NCBI GenBank assembly: GCA_965217095.1
Contig: OZ244235.1
Coordinates: 4,898,001 to 4,962,000 of the forward strand
Length of the DNA: 64,000 nt
Direction of reading: 5' to 3'
Source of the DNA: CAYNZV01 sp965217095
GTDB taxonomy: Bacteria; Latescibacterota; UBA2968; UBA8231
Shown here: in pieces, positions 20,361 through 33,382 of the stretch
How the letters are laid out: each line of letters begins with the position of its first letter
How positions within the stretch are numbered: the first letter of the stretch is position 1
Translations under genes and position numbers: made by a program
The notes under the pieces: model-generated
Seen by the model: only the letters and a program-made list of their open reading frames with translations
What the model was told of the DNA's origin: nothing
Database searches by the model: none

Positions 20361-21289
20361 GCCGAGTCTCTCACGTAATCGAGGCACAACAATTCGATCG
20401 GGCGCTAATGGAGGATATCTTCGCGGTGACTCGGGAGATGGAGCAGGTCGTGCAGCACTACGGATCGAATATTCTGAATCGACGGGTAATGGCGACGCTA
20501 TTCTACGAACCCAGCACCCGGACGCGGCTGTCGTTCGAGTCAGCCATGATCCGCCTGGGAGGACAGGTTGTCACCACCGAGAGCGCGCAGGAATTTTCAT
20601 CGGCGGCTAAGGGTGAGACCCTCGAGGATACGGTGAGGATCGTTTCCGGGTACGCAGACGTTATCGTGCTTCGACATTTCGAGAGCGGAGCAAGCAAAAG
20701 AGCAGCAGCGTTATCCACAGTTCCGGTCATAAACGCCGGCGACGGCGCCGGACAGCATCCTACCCAAGCTCTCCTCGACATGTATACGATCAACAGGGAG
20801 ATCGGAAGGATCGACGGCCTGTCGATCGCTATGGTGGGTGATCTGGCCAACGGTCGCACGGTACGTTCACTCTGTTATTTGCTCACCAAATACAAAGACC
20901 TGAGCGTCTACTTTGTGGCGCCCCAGGTCGTCCGCATGAAGGATGACATCAAGCAGTATCTCGAGCGTAACAACGTTCGCTTTGAAGAGGAGGACGACTT
21001 AAGCAAAGTTGCCTCCAAGGTTGACGTGATCTATCAGACGAGGATTCAGCGAGAGCGCTTCGGTGATCGAGTACACGAATACGAAAACGCTCGGGGTCGC
21101 TACATCATCAACGTCGACGTCATGAAGCAGATGAAAGGGAGTGCCGTCGTTATGCACCCGTTGCCTCGCGTCGACGAGATCTCTCCGGAGATTGATGCTG
21201 ACCCTCGCGCGGCCTACTTTCGGCAGGCGCACAACGGTCTCTATCTGCGCATGGCGCTCTTGCGCATGATTCTAGGTGAGCGAGGTTGA
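20357..21289 (+). CDS. pyrB: Aspartate carbamoyltransferase catalytic subunit
   Basis: Condenses carbamoyl phosphate with aspartate, the first committed step of pyrimidine synthesis. 310 residues, the normal length. STRTRLSF begins at residue 52, the carbamoyl-phosphate site at its canonical position. GDGAGQHPTQALLD and HPLPRVDEI are the other signatures. The open frame extends 72 codons further upstream to 20141, but that part has no family similarity and includes the attenuator, so ATG 20357 was chosen. No pyrI regulatory subunit or pyrC lies alongside. The last bases run into a small basic-protein gene. Confidence 0.94.
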   Translation: MSRVSHVIEAQQFDRALMEDIFAVTREMEQVVQHYGSNILNRRVMATLFYEPSTRTRLSFESAMIRLGGQVVTTESAQEFSSAAKGETLEDTVRIVSGYADVIVLRHFESGASKRAAALSTVPVINAGDGAGQHPTQALLDMYTINREIGRIDGLSIAMVGDLANGRTVRSLCYLLTKYKDLSVYFVAPQVVRMKDDIKQYLERNNVRFEEEDDLSKVASKVDVIYQTRIQRERFGDRVHEYENARGRYIINVDVMKQMKGSAVVMHPLPRVDEISPEIDADPRAAYFRQAHNGLYLRMALLRMILGERG

Positions 21290-21358
21290 CCGCTGCCGCT
21301 CGAGCAGATATATTCGACATTCCTCAAATCGCGTCGCGTATGAATCGCAGGAGAACCA

Positions 21359-21475
21359 ATGCCGTCCAGCAAGGGTAGACAGCGACAGAAGGAACTTCGA
21401 CGGAAGCGCCATCGCCGTGAGAAGCGTCTGAAGCTTAGGGTGAAAGAAGCGAAACTTGCACCGAAGAAACGCTAG
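21359..21475 (+). CDS. 38-residue highly basic protein
   Basis: ATG 21359 has AGGAG 6 bases upstream and opens a 38-codon frame. About half the residues are Lys or Arg (it opens MPSSKGRQRQKELRRKRHRR), with one short possible helix. Small Arg/Lys-rich proteins of this type are usually ribosome-associated: bTHX, or the bacterial proteins with an AURKAIP1/COX24-like motif. I cannot assign it to either family by eye. It sits between pyrB and a strong terminator, so it is probably the last gene of the pyrB transcript. The good ribosome site and position support a real gene. Confidence 0.62.
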   Translation: MPSSKGRQRQKELRRKRHRREKRLKLRVKEAKLAPKKR

Positions 21476-21525
21476 TCGATAACCGGCGACGTCAGTACAG
21501 TCCCCACAAGATATAGAAGCAAAGA

Positions 21526-21559
21526 AGAGCTGACAGCGTTGCTGTCCGCTCTTTTTTTT
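21526..21559 (+). terminator. Rho-independent terminator after pyrB and the small basic gene
   Basis: AGAGC and GACAGC pair with GCTGTC and GCTCT (one internal mismatch) around GTT, followed by eight T residues. The T tract ends only four bases before the ATG of the next gene. Confidence 0.88.
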
Positions 21560-21563
21560 AACG

Positions 21564-23267
21564 ATGACCGGCATCTCTTCACATCGAAAGCAGTTAGTGG
21601 CTTTGTCTCTCCTGGTGCTCGTAGGTTTCGCCCTGCGCACCTGGGGTATCGCATTCGGCCTCCCCAATAGCAACTGCAGGCCCGACGAATCCACCCTGGT
21701 CCACAAAGCCCTGTCTATTGGCGGCGGTGATTTGAATCCCCACTTCTTTAATTATCCCAGCTTCCATTTTTACGTGCTTACCGCCTGCTACGGCGCCTAC
21801 TACCTGGCCGGATCCGCGGCAGGTCTGTTTGTGGGTACCGACGATTTTCTGCGTTCCTTTATGTCCGATCCGTCGCCCTGGTATCTGCTCGGACGCTACC
21901 TGACTGCCACGTTGGGAGCCGTTTCGTTGATACCGGTGTTTCTCATCGGCCGCCAACTGGGCGGACCCAGAGCAGGGTTTCTTGGGGTTGTTTTTCTGAG
22001 CATCGCGTTCCTGCACGTTAGAGACTCCCATTTCTTGACGGTAGACATACCGGCGACGGCGCATTTGCTTTTTGGCGCTCTTTTCGCGCTGCGGTATGCG
22101 AAGTCGGAATCGATTCGCGATCTCGTGGTGGCAGCCCTCTTCATCGGTTTGAGCGCTTCGACCAAGTACAACACACTTGTGCTCGGGGGTCCCATTCTCC
22201 TGATCTCGGTTCTTTCTCGTCCACCGGTGTACTGCCAGTGGAGAAGGTTCGGATGGGCGGCATCGATCTTGGTTCTGGCGTTTCTATCTACATCCCCGTA
22301 CATCATCCTGGACTATGGCACATCGTTGAAAGATATCGCCTACGAACGGTCACACTTCTCGGCCGGACACCTTGGTGGGTTAGATCTCGGGACAGGATGG
22401 GTATACCACCTAACGACGACTCTCCCCATCGCTCTCGGCTGGCCGCTGTTTGCGGCGGCCGTGATCGGTTCCGCGTGGCAGCTTCTTCGAGGTCGTGTCG
22501 AAGACCGTGCTCTGGTATGGGGTGTGCTCACCTACTTTGCGGTTGCCGGTAGCGGCAGATCGGTTTTCATGCGATACGCGCTTCCGATGGTGCCCTTTCT
22601 ATGCCTGGGAGCCGCGAGAATCGTCGGCGTGGCAACCGAGCGCATCCGATGGCCATGGTTGAGTCTGATGACGGCAGTGTTAGTAGCTCCGACCGTCTAT
22701 TCTACGGTCCGCCATAATCACCTTCTAGCGAACCCAGACACGCGTCTGGAGGCGGCGGCATGGATCGAAAAAAACGTCCCAGACAAATCGAGGATTGCGC
22801 TGGTCGGCAGCGAGTACGGCTACCCGAAGTTGCGGCGCAGCGAAGCGTGGCTGCAGGAACGACTCGCCGACCTACGATCCGAGGGAATGTCGGCGAAGCG
22901 TTTGCAGCTGGCGCTTGAAATCGGGCAGGGTGCCATCCAACCCAGTTACGACATTGTCGAAGTACAATCGGGACAATCGGCGAAATTCCGCTCGGTGTGG
23001 CAGGACTTCGACCTGGACCGGCTTCACAGCGAAGGGATAGACTGGGTCGTGTTACAAGATCACCCGCTAGCTTATTCGAGGACGGACCTTTCGACCACGA
23101 AGGCGCTGAGGTTTGCAGCTTCCCGTGTGGCCCTGTTCGATCCGATGGTCGCCGGTGCGGCGGCTCCGGGTTTTGATCCGTTGGACGCCTATTATGTCCC
23201 TGTAAACGGATTCTCCGCCGTTCGACAACCGGGGCCCAAGCTGGAGATCTGGCGCCTGAATCGCTAA
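21564..23267 (+). CDS. GT39/ArnT-type membrane glycosyltransferase
   Basis: 567 residues with about ten hydrophobic helices. The first loop has an acidic catalytic-type segment (CRPDESTLVHKALSIGGGDL) like the D-E motif of dolichyl/undecaprenyl-phosphate-sugar protein mannosyltransferases. A FLHVRDSHFLTVDIPATAHL segment follows, as in GT39 (PMT_2) enzymes. The C-terminal 180 residues are soluble. Such enzymes move a sugar from a polyprenyl-phosphate donor to protein or lipid at the outer face of the inner membrane; acceptor and sugar are unknown. The ATG lies four bases after the T tract of a strong terminator, with no ribosome site. Confidence 0.78.
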   Translation: MTGISSHRKQLVALSLLVLVGFALRTWGIAFGLPNSNCRPDESTLVHKALSIGGGDLNPHFFNYPSFHFYVLTACYGAYYLAGSAAGLFVGTDDFLRSFMSDPSPWYLLGRYLTATLGAVSLIPVFLIGRQLGGPRAGFLGVVFLSIAFLHVRDSHFLTVDIPATAHLLFGALFALRYAKSESIRDLVVAALFIGLSASTKYNTLVLGGPILLISVLSRPPVYCQWRRFGWAASILVLAFLSTSPYIILDYGTSLKDIAYERSHFSAGHLGGLDLGTGWVYHLTTTLPIALGWPLFAAAVIGSAWQLLRGRVEDRALVWGVLTYFAVAGSGRSVFMRYALPMVPFLCLGAARIVGVATERIRWPWLSLMTAVLVAPTVYSTVRHNHLLANPDTRLEAAAWIEKNVPDKSRIALVGSEYGYPKLRRSEAWLQERLADLRSEGMSAKRLQLALEIGQGAIQPSYDIVEVQSGQSAKFRSVWQDFDLDRLHSEGIDWVVLQDHPLAYSRTDLSTTKALRFAASRVALFDPMVAGAAAPGFDPLDAYYVPVNGFSAVRQPGPKLEIWRLNR

Positions 23268-23349
23268 TCTGCGCCACGACTCAGCTTGCCCTATTCTCCC
23301 ATCAACTCGTGATTTGGTGTAGAACGCACAATATCCGCTCAGTTTATCG

Positions 23350-24108
23350 ATGGTCTCGAGTCAGATGACAATAAGGTTGTTCCTGGCGGCAGTTCTAGTA
23401 TATGCCCAGCTGTGTGAAGGACAGGGATCGGCCGGGCCCGGCATATTCGCTCTGCGAACCATGCTCACCGATAAGAATCCGGAAATCCGCATAAAAGCCG
23501 CCGAAGGGCTTGGGCGCGTCGGCGGAAGACAGAGCGTGATTATTCTGCGGCAGGGTTTGTCCGACAAGGACATAGGGGTCAGGGTCGCGGTGGTCAAGGC
23601 ATTGGGTTTCGTCGGCGGCCGCCTGGCAATGACCATTCTTTCCGAGGCGCTCAAGGACCGCAGCGCTGAGGTCAGGCTGCGCTCGGTGGAGGCGCTTAAG
23701 GAGGCGGGCACCATAAACAGTATTCCTATCATCCAGAAAGCGTTCGGGGACAAAGAAGAATCGGTCCGTCTCCATGCGGCGCTCATGCTGCGAAAAATTG
23801 GCAATCGACGGGCGGTGCCGGTGCTCGGCAAGGTTGCCCTCGATGACAATAGTCCAGCGGTTCGCGGAGCGGCTGCGGAGTACCTCGGTAAGGTCGGCGT
23901 CAAGGATAAACGGACGGTTGGCATACTCGCCAAGATTCTGGAAGATAAGAATCCCACGGTCCGCATCCGGGCGATCGAATCTCTTGGGTTCTTACAGCTA
24001 AGGGAAGCGATTCCGGTGCTCGAAACGGCGCTGGAGGATCGCGATAACGGCGTGCGCCTCCGCGCCACCGAAGTCATGGGTCACGTTCTGGCGAAGGATT
24101 TCGAATAA
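23350..24108 (+). CDS. Exported HEAT-repeat protein
   Basis: 252 residues. A signal-like N-terminus (IRLFLAAVLVYAQLCEG) is followed by about seven HEAT repeats of 31 residues, each with a pattern like D(K/R)xxxVRxxAxxALGxxG (PEIRIKAAEGLGRVGG, IGVRVAVVKALGFVGG, PTVRIRAIESLGF and others). HEAT or PBS-lyase-like repeats form a curved scaffold for protein binding. The periplasmic or surface location is inferred from the signal peptide. No partner is evident; the rRNA operon follows. Confidence 0.72.
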   Translation: MVSSQMTIRLFLAAVLVYAQLCEGQGSAGPGIFALRTMLTDKNPEIRIKAAEGLGRVGGRQSVIILRQGLSDKDIGVRVAVVKALGFVGGRLAMTILSEALKDRSAEVRLRSVEALKEAGTINSIPIIQKAFGDKEESVRLHAALMLRKIGNRRAVPVLGKVALDDNSPAVRGAAAEYLGKVGVKDKRTVGILAKILEDKNPTVRIRAIESLGFLQLREAIPVLETALEDRDNGVRLRATEVMGHVLAKDFE

Positions 24109-24215
24109 TCGACAGATTTCGGGTGTGGAAATCGTTGCGAGACCTCGCGCCCACTCAGCGCCCGTCCTTCGCCAAATGACATAAGCTTCTGTTATTACTG
24201 CAGTTTATGCGATCG

Positions 24216-24244
24216 TTGACAGATCCTGCTTTTGACGCTATCTT
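24216..24244 (+). promoter_or_regulatory. rRNA operon promoter
   Basis: Perfect -35 TTGACA (24216-24221), a 17-base spacer and TATCTT (24239-24244). The 5' leader then runs about 110 bases to the 16S gene. A second TTGACG at 24232 has no clear -10. Confidence 0.6.
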
Positions 24245-24281
24245 TATCTCTTGCGTTCGAATACCGTCTGTGCTGAGCGCC

Positions 24282-24293
24282 CGTTCTTTGAAA
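24282..24293 (+). promoter_or_regulatory. boxA antitermination element in the rRNA leader
   Basis: CGTTCTTTGAAA resembles the bacterial boxA consensus TGYTCTTTRACA bound by NusB/NusE (S10). A closer match occurs in the 16S-23S spacer. Confidence 0.6.
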
Positions 24294-24313
24294 ATCAAAT
24301 AACGTACACAAAG
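24290..24313 (+). repeat. Left arm of the 16S-flanking inverted repeat
   Basis: 24 bases whose reverse complement occurs at 25978-26001 with two differences, both G-U pairs in RNA. The paired arms would close a stem around the 16S precursor, the classic RNase III processing site. Confidence 0.8.
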
Positions 24314-24356
24314 TCCCTGTTTTTTTTGAGTTTATCAAACTTGTTTTGCAAATTCT

Positions 24357-25925
<1,569 letters not shown>

Positions 25926-25977
25926 GACACATAGGGTTTACCCTACATTCCTCTAGGTCAGTCTCATTAAATCCATA

Positions 25978-26001
25978 CTTTGTGTGCGTTATTTGGTTTT
26001 C
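25978..26001 (+). repeat. Right arm of the 16S-flanking inverted repeat
   Basis: Pairs with 24290-24313 over 24 bases, two of them G-U, to form the 16S precursor stem. It lies 60 bases after the mature 3' end and 25 bases before tRNA-Ile. Confidence 0.8.
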
Positions 26002-26026
26002 AATCTGAATGCGAACTTGCATTCGG

Positions 26027-26103
<77 letters not shown>

Positions 26104-26116
26104 CCTTTCAGGTTTT

Positions 26117-26128
26117 TGTTCTTTGACA
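26117..26128 (+). promoter_or_regulatory. boxA element in the 16S-23S spacer
   Basis: TGTTCTTTGACA fits the boxA consensus exactly. A spacer boxA before 23S allows reloading of NusB/S10, as in other rRNA operons. Confidence 0.65.
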
Positions 26129-26130
26129 AT

Positions 26131-26164
26131 CGAATACAGATCCATGCCAATGGATTTTTCTGCC
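26131..26164 (+). repeat. Left arm of the 23S-flanking inverted repeat
   Basis: About 34 bases complementary to 29300-29332 with a few mismatches and small bulges. The pair would enclose the 23S precursor as an RNase III stem. Confidence 0.75.
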
Positions 26165-26218
26165 GAGTCTACTCGAGCGTCGTCAACCTGAGACCTCGAG
26201 TGTCTTAGCGAGATTTTT

Positions 26219-29244
<3,026 letters not shown>

Positions 29245-29299
29245 ATTTTTTCGCTATTTGGACCCTTGAGGTCTCACATTGGCGAGGTTTGAGAAGACG

Positions 29300-29332
29300 G
29301 GCAGAAATCTCCATTGCTTGGATCTGTGTTCG
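29300..29332 (+). repeat. Right arm of the 23S-flanking inverted repeat
   Basis: Reverse-complement partner of 26131-26164, located between 23S and 5S, so RNase III cleavage here would also free the 5S end. Confidence 0.75.
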
Positions 29333-29353
29333 GTCGAACTAATCTGTAGACTT

Positions 29354-29469
29354 TCCGGTGGCTTTAGCGGAGGGGCAACACCTCTTCCCATTCCGAACAG
29401 AGCAGTTAAGCCCTCCTGCGCCGATGGTACTGCTGGGGACACCCGGTGGGAGAGTAGGACGCTGCCGGA
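29354..29469 (+). rRNA. rrf: 5S ribosomal RNA
   Basis: 116 bases. The ends pair (TCCGGTGGC with GCTGCCGGA); the core CCCATTCCGAACAG and GGTGGGAGAGTAGGACGCTG are standard bacterial 5S elements. Confidence 0.95.
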
Positions 29470-29479
29470 TTTTATGATG

Positions 29480-29512
29480 TGCCCGTTCCAGGTTTGGAAC
29501 GGGCATTTTTTT
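29480..29512 (+). terminator. Terminator of the rRNA operon
   Basis: TGCCCGTTCCA pairs perfectly with TGGAACGGGCA (11 base pairs) around GGTT, followed by seven T residues. Confidence 0.93.
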
Positions 29513-29773
29513 GTTCCTGTGGAATCTTGACATCCCGATTTCGCAGAATTAATTTAACGCCCAACGCGACAACGGGTTACAGGTTTACGAAATCGCGAAA
29601 CCGAGGGATGCAGTCTTACCGGGCTGGAGGTGGCCGACAATTCACCGCCAGACCGGTTTTTTGACCTTTTGACAGTTTTCGCGACCGGGCCGGAGGTACT
29701 GCTCCCGTGCGACCGCGCTGGCTGTTGTTTTCTGTATAACGTCGAGGTATAACGTCGAGGAAAGCGGGACACA
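29513..29773. other. Non-coding gap between the rRNA terminator and the EF-G-like gene
   Basis: No open frame here looks like a gene. A perfect TTGACA (29527-29532) is followed after 17 bases by TAATTT (29550-29555), a possible promoter for the EF-G-like gene. CGATTTCG at 29536 has its inverse at 29588. A second TTGACA at 29669 has no -10. Just before the coding start lies an exact tandem duplication, listed separately. Confidence 0.5.
29734..29759 (+). repeat. Exact 13-base tandem duplication upstream of the EF-G-like gene
   Basis: GTATAACGTCGAG occurs twice without interruption, directly before GAAAGCGGGACACA and the TTG start. Each copy ends in a purine-rich GTCGAG(G) that could pair weakly with the anti-Shine-Dalgarno, and each contains TATAAC. 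Confidence 0.85.
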
Positions 29774-31843
29774 TTGGTACATTCGAGCGAACAAATCAGA
29801 AATGTTGCCCTCTGCGGCCATAGCGGGGTGGGTAAGACCTCCCTGTCTGAAGCCATGTTGTACACTATCGGGACCATCAATCGCATGGGTACGATCGAGG
29901 ACGGAACTACCGTTTCTGACTATGATGCGGGGGAGATCGAACGGCAAATCTCGCTGAAGATGTCGTTCCTAAACGGCGAGTGGCAGTCGAAGCACCTCAA
30001 TATTCTCGACACCCCGGGGTACGCCGATTTCATCGCCGAAGCACAGGCTGCGTTGCGGGTGTCTGACGGAGCAGTGATCGTGGTCGATGGCGTCGCCGGA
30101 GTCGAAATTGGGACCGAGCGCGTTTGGGGTTTCGCCGCCGAATACAACCTGCCACGACTGATTTTCGTAAATAAAATAAGTCACGACCGCGGCAACCTTG
30201 ACGAGGTACTGGCGATGATCCATTCAAGGTTCGGACGCGAGGCGGTTCAACTGCAATTTCCGGTTAATCCCGGTGAAGGTTTCGACCAGATTGTGGATCT
30301 GGTGGAGATGAAACTCTTCAGTTACGAGGGCGGCACTCGTGAAGAAGCGGATATCCCTGCGGAACTTCAAGAGAAAGCGCAGCAACTTCAAGAACAGCTG
30401 GTCGAAGCGGTTGCTGAGACCGACGAAGAGCTAATGGAGCAGTACTTCAATGATGGCGGATTGTCGCCTGAGGTTCTTCGCGGTGGCCTTCGCAAGGCAA
30501 TTGCGCAACTCGAGCTGTTCCCCGTTCTCTACGGTGAAGCGACGGTCAACGTGGGCGTGGACCGACTGCTGGACGCGATTTCGGACTTCCTGCCCGATCC
30601 GGCGGAATCGGCGGGGCTAACCATTGGGGCCAACGGTGATGCTGCCGCATTGCAAGGAAACGAAGATGCTCCGTTGGCGGCACTCGTATTTAAAACCATC
30701 GCCGAGCAACACGTGGGTGAGCTGTCTTTACTACGCCTATACGCCGGCAGCATGAAGTCCGGAGATGAGGTGGCCAATCCCGCCAAGAATGCCACCGAGC
30801 GCATTGGCCAGATGTTCTTGCTCAACGGACACGAAAGGTCCGAGTTGGAATCCGCCAAAGCCGGCGACATCGTGGCCTTGGTGAAACTCAAGGACACGCA
30901 TACGGGCAACACCATATGTCCGAAGGGGACCTCGTTGAATCTGCCAGGAATCGATTTTCCAGATCCGTTGATTCGTGTTGCCATCGCTCCCAAGGAAAAG
31001 GGGGGCGAGGACAAGATGGCCACCGGGTTGTCACATATGCACGAGGAAGACCCCAGCTTTCTGTTCAAATACGACGGTGATGTGAAACAGTCGATTCTTC
31101 ATGCCCAGGGCGAGTTGCATCTGACTACGATAACTCAACGGCTGAGGGAGAAATTTGGCGTCGAGGTGGAGACCCAACCCCCTCGGATTCCGTATCGCGA
31201 GACGATCAAAAGCAACGCCGAAAGCCACTATCGGCACAAAAAGCAGTCGGGCGGTCGCGGACAGTTCGGCGAGGTGTTTCTAAAAGTCGGACCGCGGCAG
31301 CGAGGCGACGGATTCGAGTTCGGCAGTGAGGTCGTTGGGGGCAACATTCCGACTAATTTCATCCCCGCCATCGAGAAAGGCATTGTAGAAACCCTCGACA
31401 CCGGACCGGTCTCTGGGTATCAGGTCGTCGACGTCTCTGCCACGGTCTACGATGGCAAACATCACGCCGTCGATTCCGACGAGGTTTCGTTCAAGATCGC
31501 TGGCTCTCACGCGTTCCGGGATGCGTTTCTGAAAGCCAAACCGACGCTTCTCGAACCGATCTACGACCTGACGGTAACAGTCCCGGAAGAATTTATGGGG
31601 GACGTAATGGGGGATCTGTCCTCTCGCCGCGGCCGCATCAGCGGCATGGATACCGATGGTCATTTTCAGGTTATCCACGTCGAAGTGCCTCTCGCTGAGA
31701 TCTACGGATACGCGACGACGCTGCGCTCCATGACCCACGGGAAAGGCATGCATACACAGAAATTCGAGCGCTACGAAGAAGTGCCGGGCGATATCATGCA
31801 GAAAATCGTAGAAGACTCAAAGAAAGAGAAGGAAGCTGCCTGA
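29774..31843 (+). CDS. Elongation factor G-like GTPase (EF-G2 type)
   Basis: 689 residues with the whole EF-G architecture. G1 is GHSGVGKTS near residue 15; G2 lies in the DGTTVSDYDAGEIERQIS segment; G3 is ILDTPGYADF. Domains II-V follow, with IPYRETI and GGRGQFGEVF in IV, and FMGDVMGDLSSRRGRISGMD in V. GHSGVGKTS in place of AHIDAGKTT places it in the EF-G2-like branch, not the main FusA. The G4 motif reads NKISHD in place of NKxD, an odd feature. Function in this branch is poorly known; a translation-related role is inferred. The TTG start follows the duplicated GTCGAGG. yebC follows after a terminator. Confidence 0.88.
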   Translation: MVHSSEQIRNVALCGHSGVGKTSLSEAMLYTIGTINRMGTIEDGTTVSDYDAGEIERQISLKMSFLNGEWQSKHLNILDTPGYADFIAEAQAALRVSDGAVIVVDGVAGVEIGTERVWGFAAEYNLPRLIFVNKISHDRGNLDEVLAMIHSRFGREAVQLQFPVNPGEGFDQIVDLVEMKLFSYEGGTREEADIPAELQEKAQQLQEQLVEAVAETDEELMEQYFNDGGLSPEVLRGGLRKAIAQLELFPVLYGEATVNVGVDRLLDAISDFLPDPAESAGLTIGANGDAAALQGNEDAPLAALVFKTIAEQHVGELSLLRLYAGSMKSGDEVANPAKNATERIGQMFLLNGHERSELESAKAGDIVALVKLKDTHTGNTICPKGTSLNLPGIDFPDPLIRVAIAPKEKGGEDKMATGLSHMHEEDPSFLFKYDGDVKQSILHAQGELHLTTITQRLREKFGVEVETQPPRIPYRETIKSNAESHYRHKKQSGGRGQFGEVFLKVGPRQRGDGFEFGSEVVGGNIPTNFIPAIEKGIVETLDTGPVSGYQVVDVSATVYDGKHHAVDSDEVSFKIAGSHAFRDAFLKAKPTLLEPIYDLTVTVPEEFMGDVMGDLSSRRGRISGMDTDGHFQVIHVEVPLAEIYGYATTLRSMTHGKGMHTQKFERYEEVPGDIMQKIVEDSKKEKEAA

Positions 31844-31869
31844 AACATCGTCTCCATCTGTAGCCGTCG

Positions 31870-31898
31870 AGGGGTGTCCCTAGGGAGCACCCCTTTTT
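31870..31898 (+). terminator. Rho-independent terminator after the EF-G-like gene
   Basis: AGGGGTG and TCCC pair with GGGA and CACCCCT (one bulged G), followed by TTTTT. It separates the EF-G-like gene from yebC. Confidence 0.8.
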
Positions 31899-31957
31899 AA
31901 TTGCCTTGGTCGCCGAATCGCAATAGATTTTTCTTACCTAGAAGAGGAAATCTCGCA

Positions 31958-32704
31958 ATGTCCGGCCACTCCAAATGGAGTACAATCAAACGCAAGAAGG
32001 GCGTCAACGACGCCAAGCGGGGAAAACTCTTCACTAAGCTGATCAAAGAGCTGACGGTTGCTGCCCGCAACGGGGGGGACGAAGAATCCAATCCGCGATT
32101 GCGTACCGCCGTCCAGAACGCGAAGGCAGCAAATATGCCTCATGTGACGATCGAGCGGGCCGTCAAACGCGGATCCGGTGAGGATGCGGATGTGCACTAC
32201 GAGGACTTGGTCTACGAAGGATACGGTCCAGGCGGGGTAGCCGTCATGATCGAGATTCTCACTGACAACAAGAATCGAACGGTGGCGGAGGTGCGCCATA
32301 CATTCAGCAAATACAATGGTAACCTGGCCGAAAACGGATCCGTCGCCTGGATGTTCGAACAAAAGGGTTTGATCGAAATTGACAAAGCCGCGGTGGACGA
32401 AGAAAACCTCATGATGGCGGTTATGGACGCGGGCGCCGATGACATCCACGACGAGGAAGAAGTATTCGAAGTCGTAAGCTCGGTGGCTAGTTTCGAAACT
32501 GTCAAGAAGGCGCTAGAAGAGAGCAGTATTCAGTTCAACCAAGCGTCGCTGGTCCGTCTGCCCCAGAACATGCTGGAGGTCAAAGGAAAAGAGGCGGAAC
32601 AGATTGTGACTCTTCTCGAGGCGCTCGATGACCTCGATGACGTTCAGAAGGTCTTTTCGAACTTTGACATCGAGGAAGAAGAACTGCAAAACCTAATGGT
32701 GTAA
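31958..32704 (+). CDS. yebC: YebC/PmpR-family protein
   Basis: 248 residues starting SGHSKWSTIKRKKGVNDAKR, the invariant YebC opening. The middle has YEGYGPGGVAVMIEILTDNK and the RHTFSKYNGNLAENGSVAWMF signature (position about 115-135). AGAGGAAA lies about 8 bases upstream of ATG 31958; the frame opens earlier but without similarity. YebC proteins are described as transcription regulators of ruv-type genes and, more recently, as translation factors that relieve stalling at prolines. ruvC-ruvA-ruvB follow directly here. Confidence 0.95.
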   Translation: MSGHSKWSTIKRKKGVNDAKRGKLFTKLIKELTVAARNGGDEESNPRLRTAVQNAKAANMPHVTIERAVKRGSGEDADVHYEDLVYEGYGPGGVAVMIEILTDNKNRTVAEVRHTFSKYNGNLAENGSVAWMFEQKGLIEIDKAAVDEENLMMAVMDAGADDIHDEEEVFEVVSSVASFETVKKALEESSIQFNQASLVRLPQNMLEVKGKEAEQIVTLLEALDDLDDVQKVFSNFDIEEEELQNLMV

Positions 32705-32760
32705 TCAGCGGTCGGCAGCCTCGAATCCCCTTCTACTCGACCATTGCCTATCCTTCCATT

Positions 32761-33303
32761 TTGATAATCCTCGGAATAGACCCCAGCAGCACCAGCACTG
32801 GCTTCGGCCTGATCCACTACGATCGAAGAAAGTTTCGGTATGTGAACTGTGGCACGATCCGACCCAAAACGGGTCAGCCTTTTGACGAACGCTTGGTGAC
32901 GCTGTACCAGCGAATGGTTGAGATCGTCTCCGAGGCACGCCCGGACGAGGTAGCGATTGAAAGCACGTTTTATGGCAAAGATCCCAATGCGGTCGCACGT
33001 TTGGGAGAAACCCGCGGGGTCTTGTGCTTGGCGGTCAAACAGGCCGGCTTACCGCTCGTCAATTACGCCCCCGCCGAGGTGAAGAAAGCCGTTGCAGGAA
33101 ATGGTCGGGCAACGAAAGAGCAAGTGCAGTTTATGATAACGAAGCTGTTGAAGCTGAAGGAAGCCCCTCGACCGTTGGACGCCTCCGACGCGCTCGCCGT
33201 GGCGCTGTGCCATGCACACAACGCGACCTTTCGCCCGCCTTCCGGCGGACGGCGCCCTAAGCCCGAAATCGAGGCATTGCTCATGCGCGCAAGTACCCGT
33301 TGA
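32761..33303 (+). CDS. ruvC: Holliday junction endonuclease RuvC
   Basis: Resolves four-way DNA junctions with RuvAB. 180 residues. The RNase H-like acidic residues are in place: Asp7 in IILGIDPSS, Glu in DEVAIESTFYGKDP, and Asp pair in LDASDALAVALCH. KKAVAGNGRATKEQVQ is the conserved DNA-binding segment. The start is TTG 32761; no ATG precedes the GIDP motif. It is the first gene of ruvC-ruvA-ruvB. Confidence 0.95.
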   Translation: MIILGIDPSSTSTGFGLIHYDRRKFRYVNCGTIRPKTGQPFDERLVTLYQRMVEIVSEARPDEVAIESTFYGKDPNAVARLGETRGVLCLAVKQAGLPLVNYAPAEVKKAVAGNGRATKEQVQFMITKLLKLKEAPRPLDASDALAVALCHAHNATFRPPSGGRRPKPEIEALLMRASTR

Positions 33304-33382
33304 CCCGGCAATCCGGCCTCGATTCACAACGGCCTCACGAGTTCGATCGTTATCGCCGCATTGGCGCTCGAAGACCCTCGGT

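Noticed and set aside
29536..29595. CGATTTCG / CGAAATCG inverted pair as a possible operator or attachment site
   Set aside because: Arms are only 8 bases with 44 bases between, which is expected by chance in this length.
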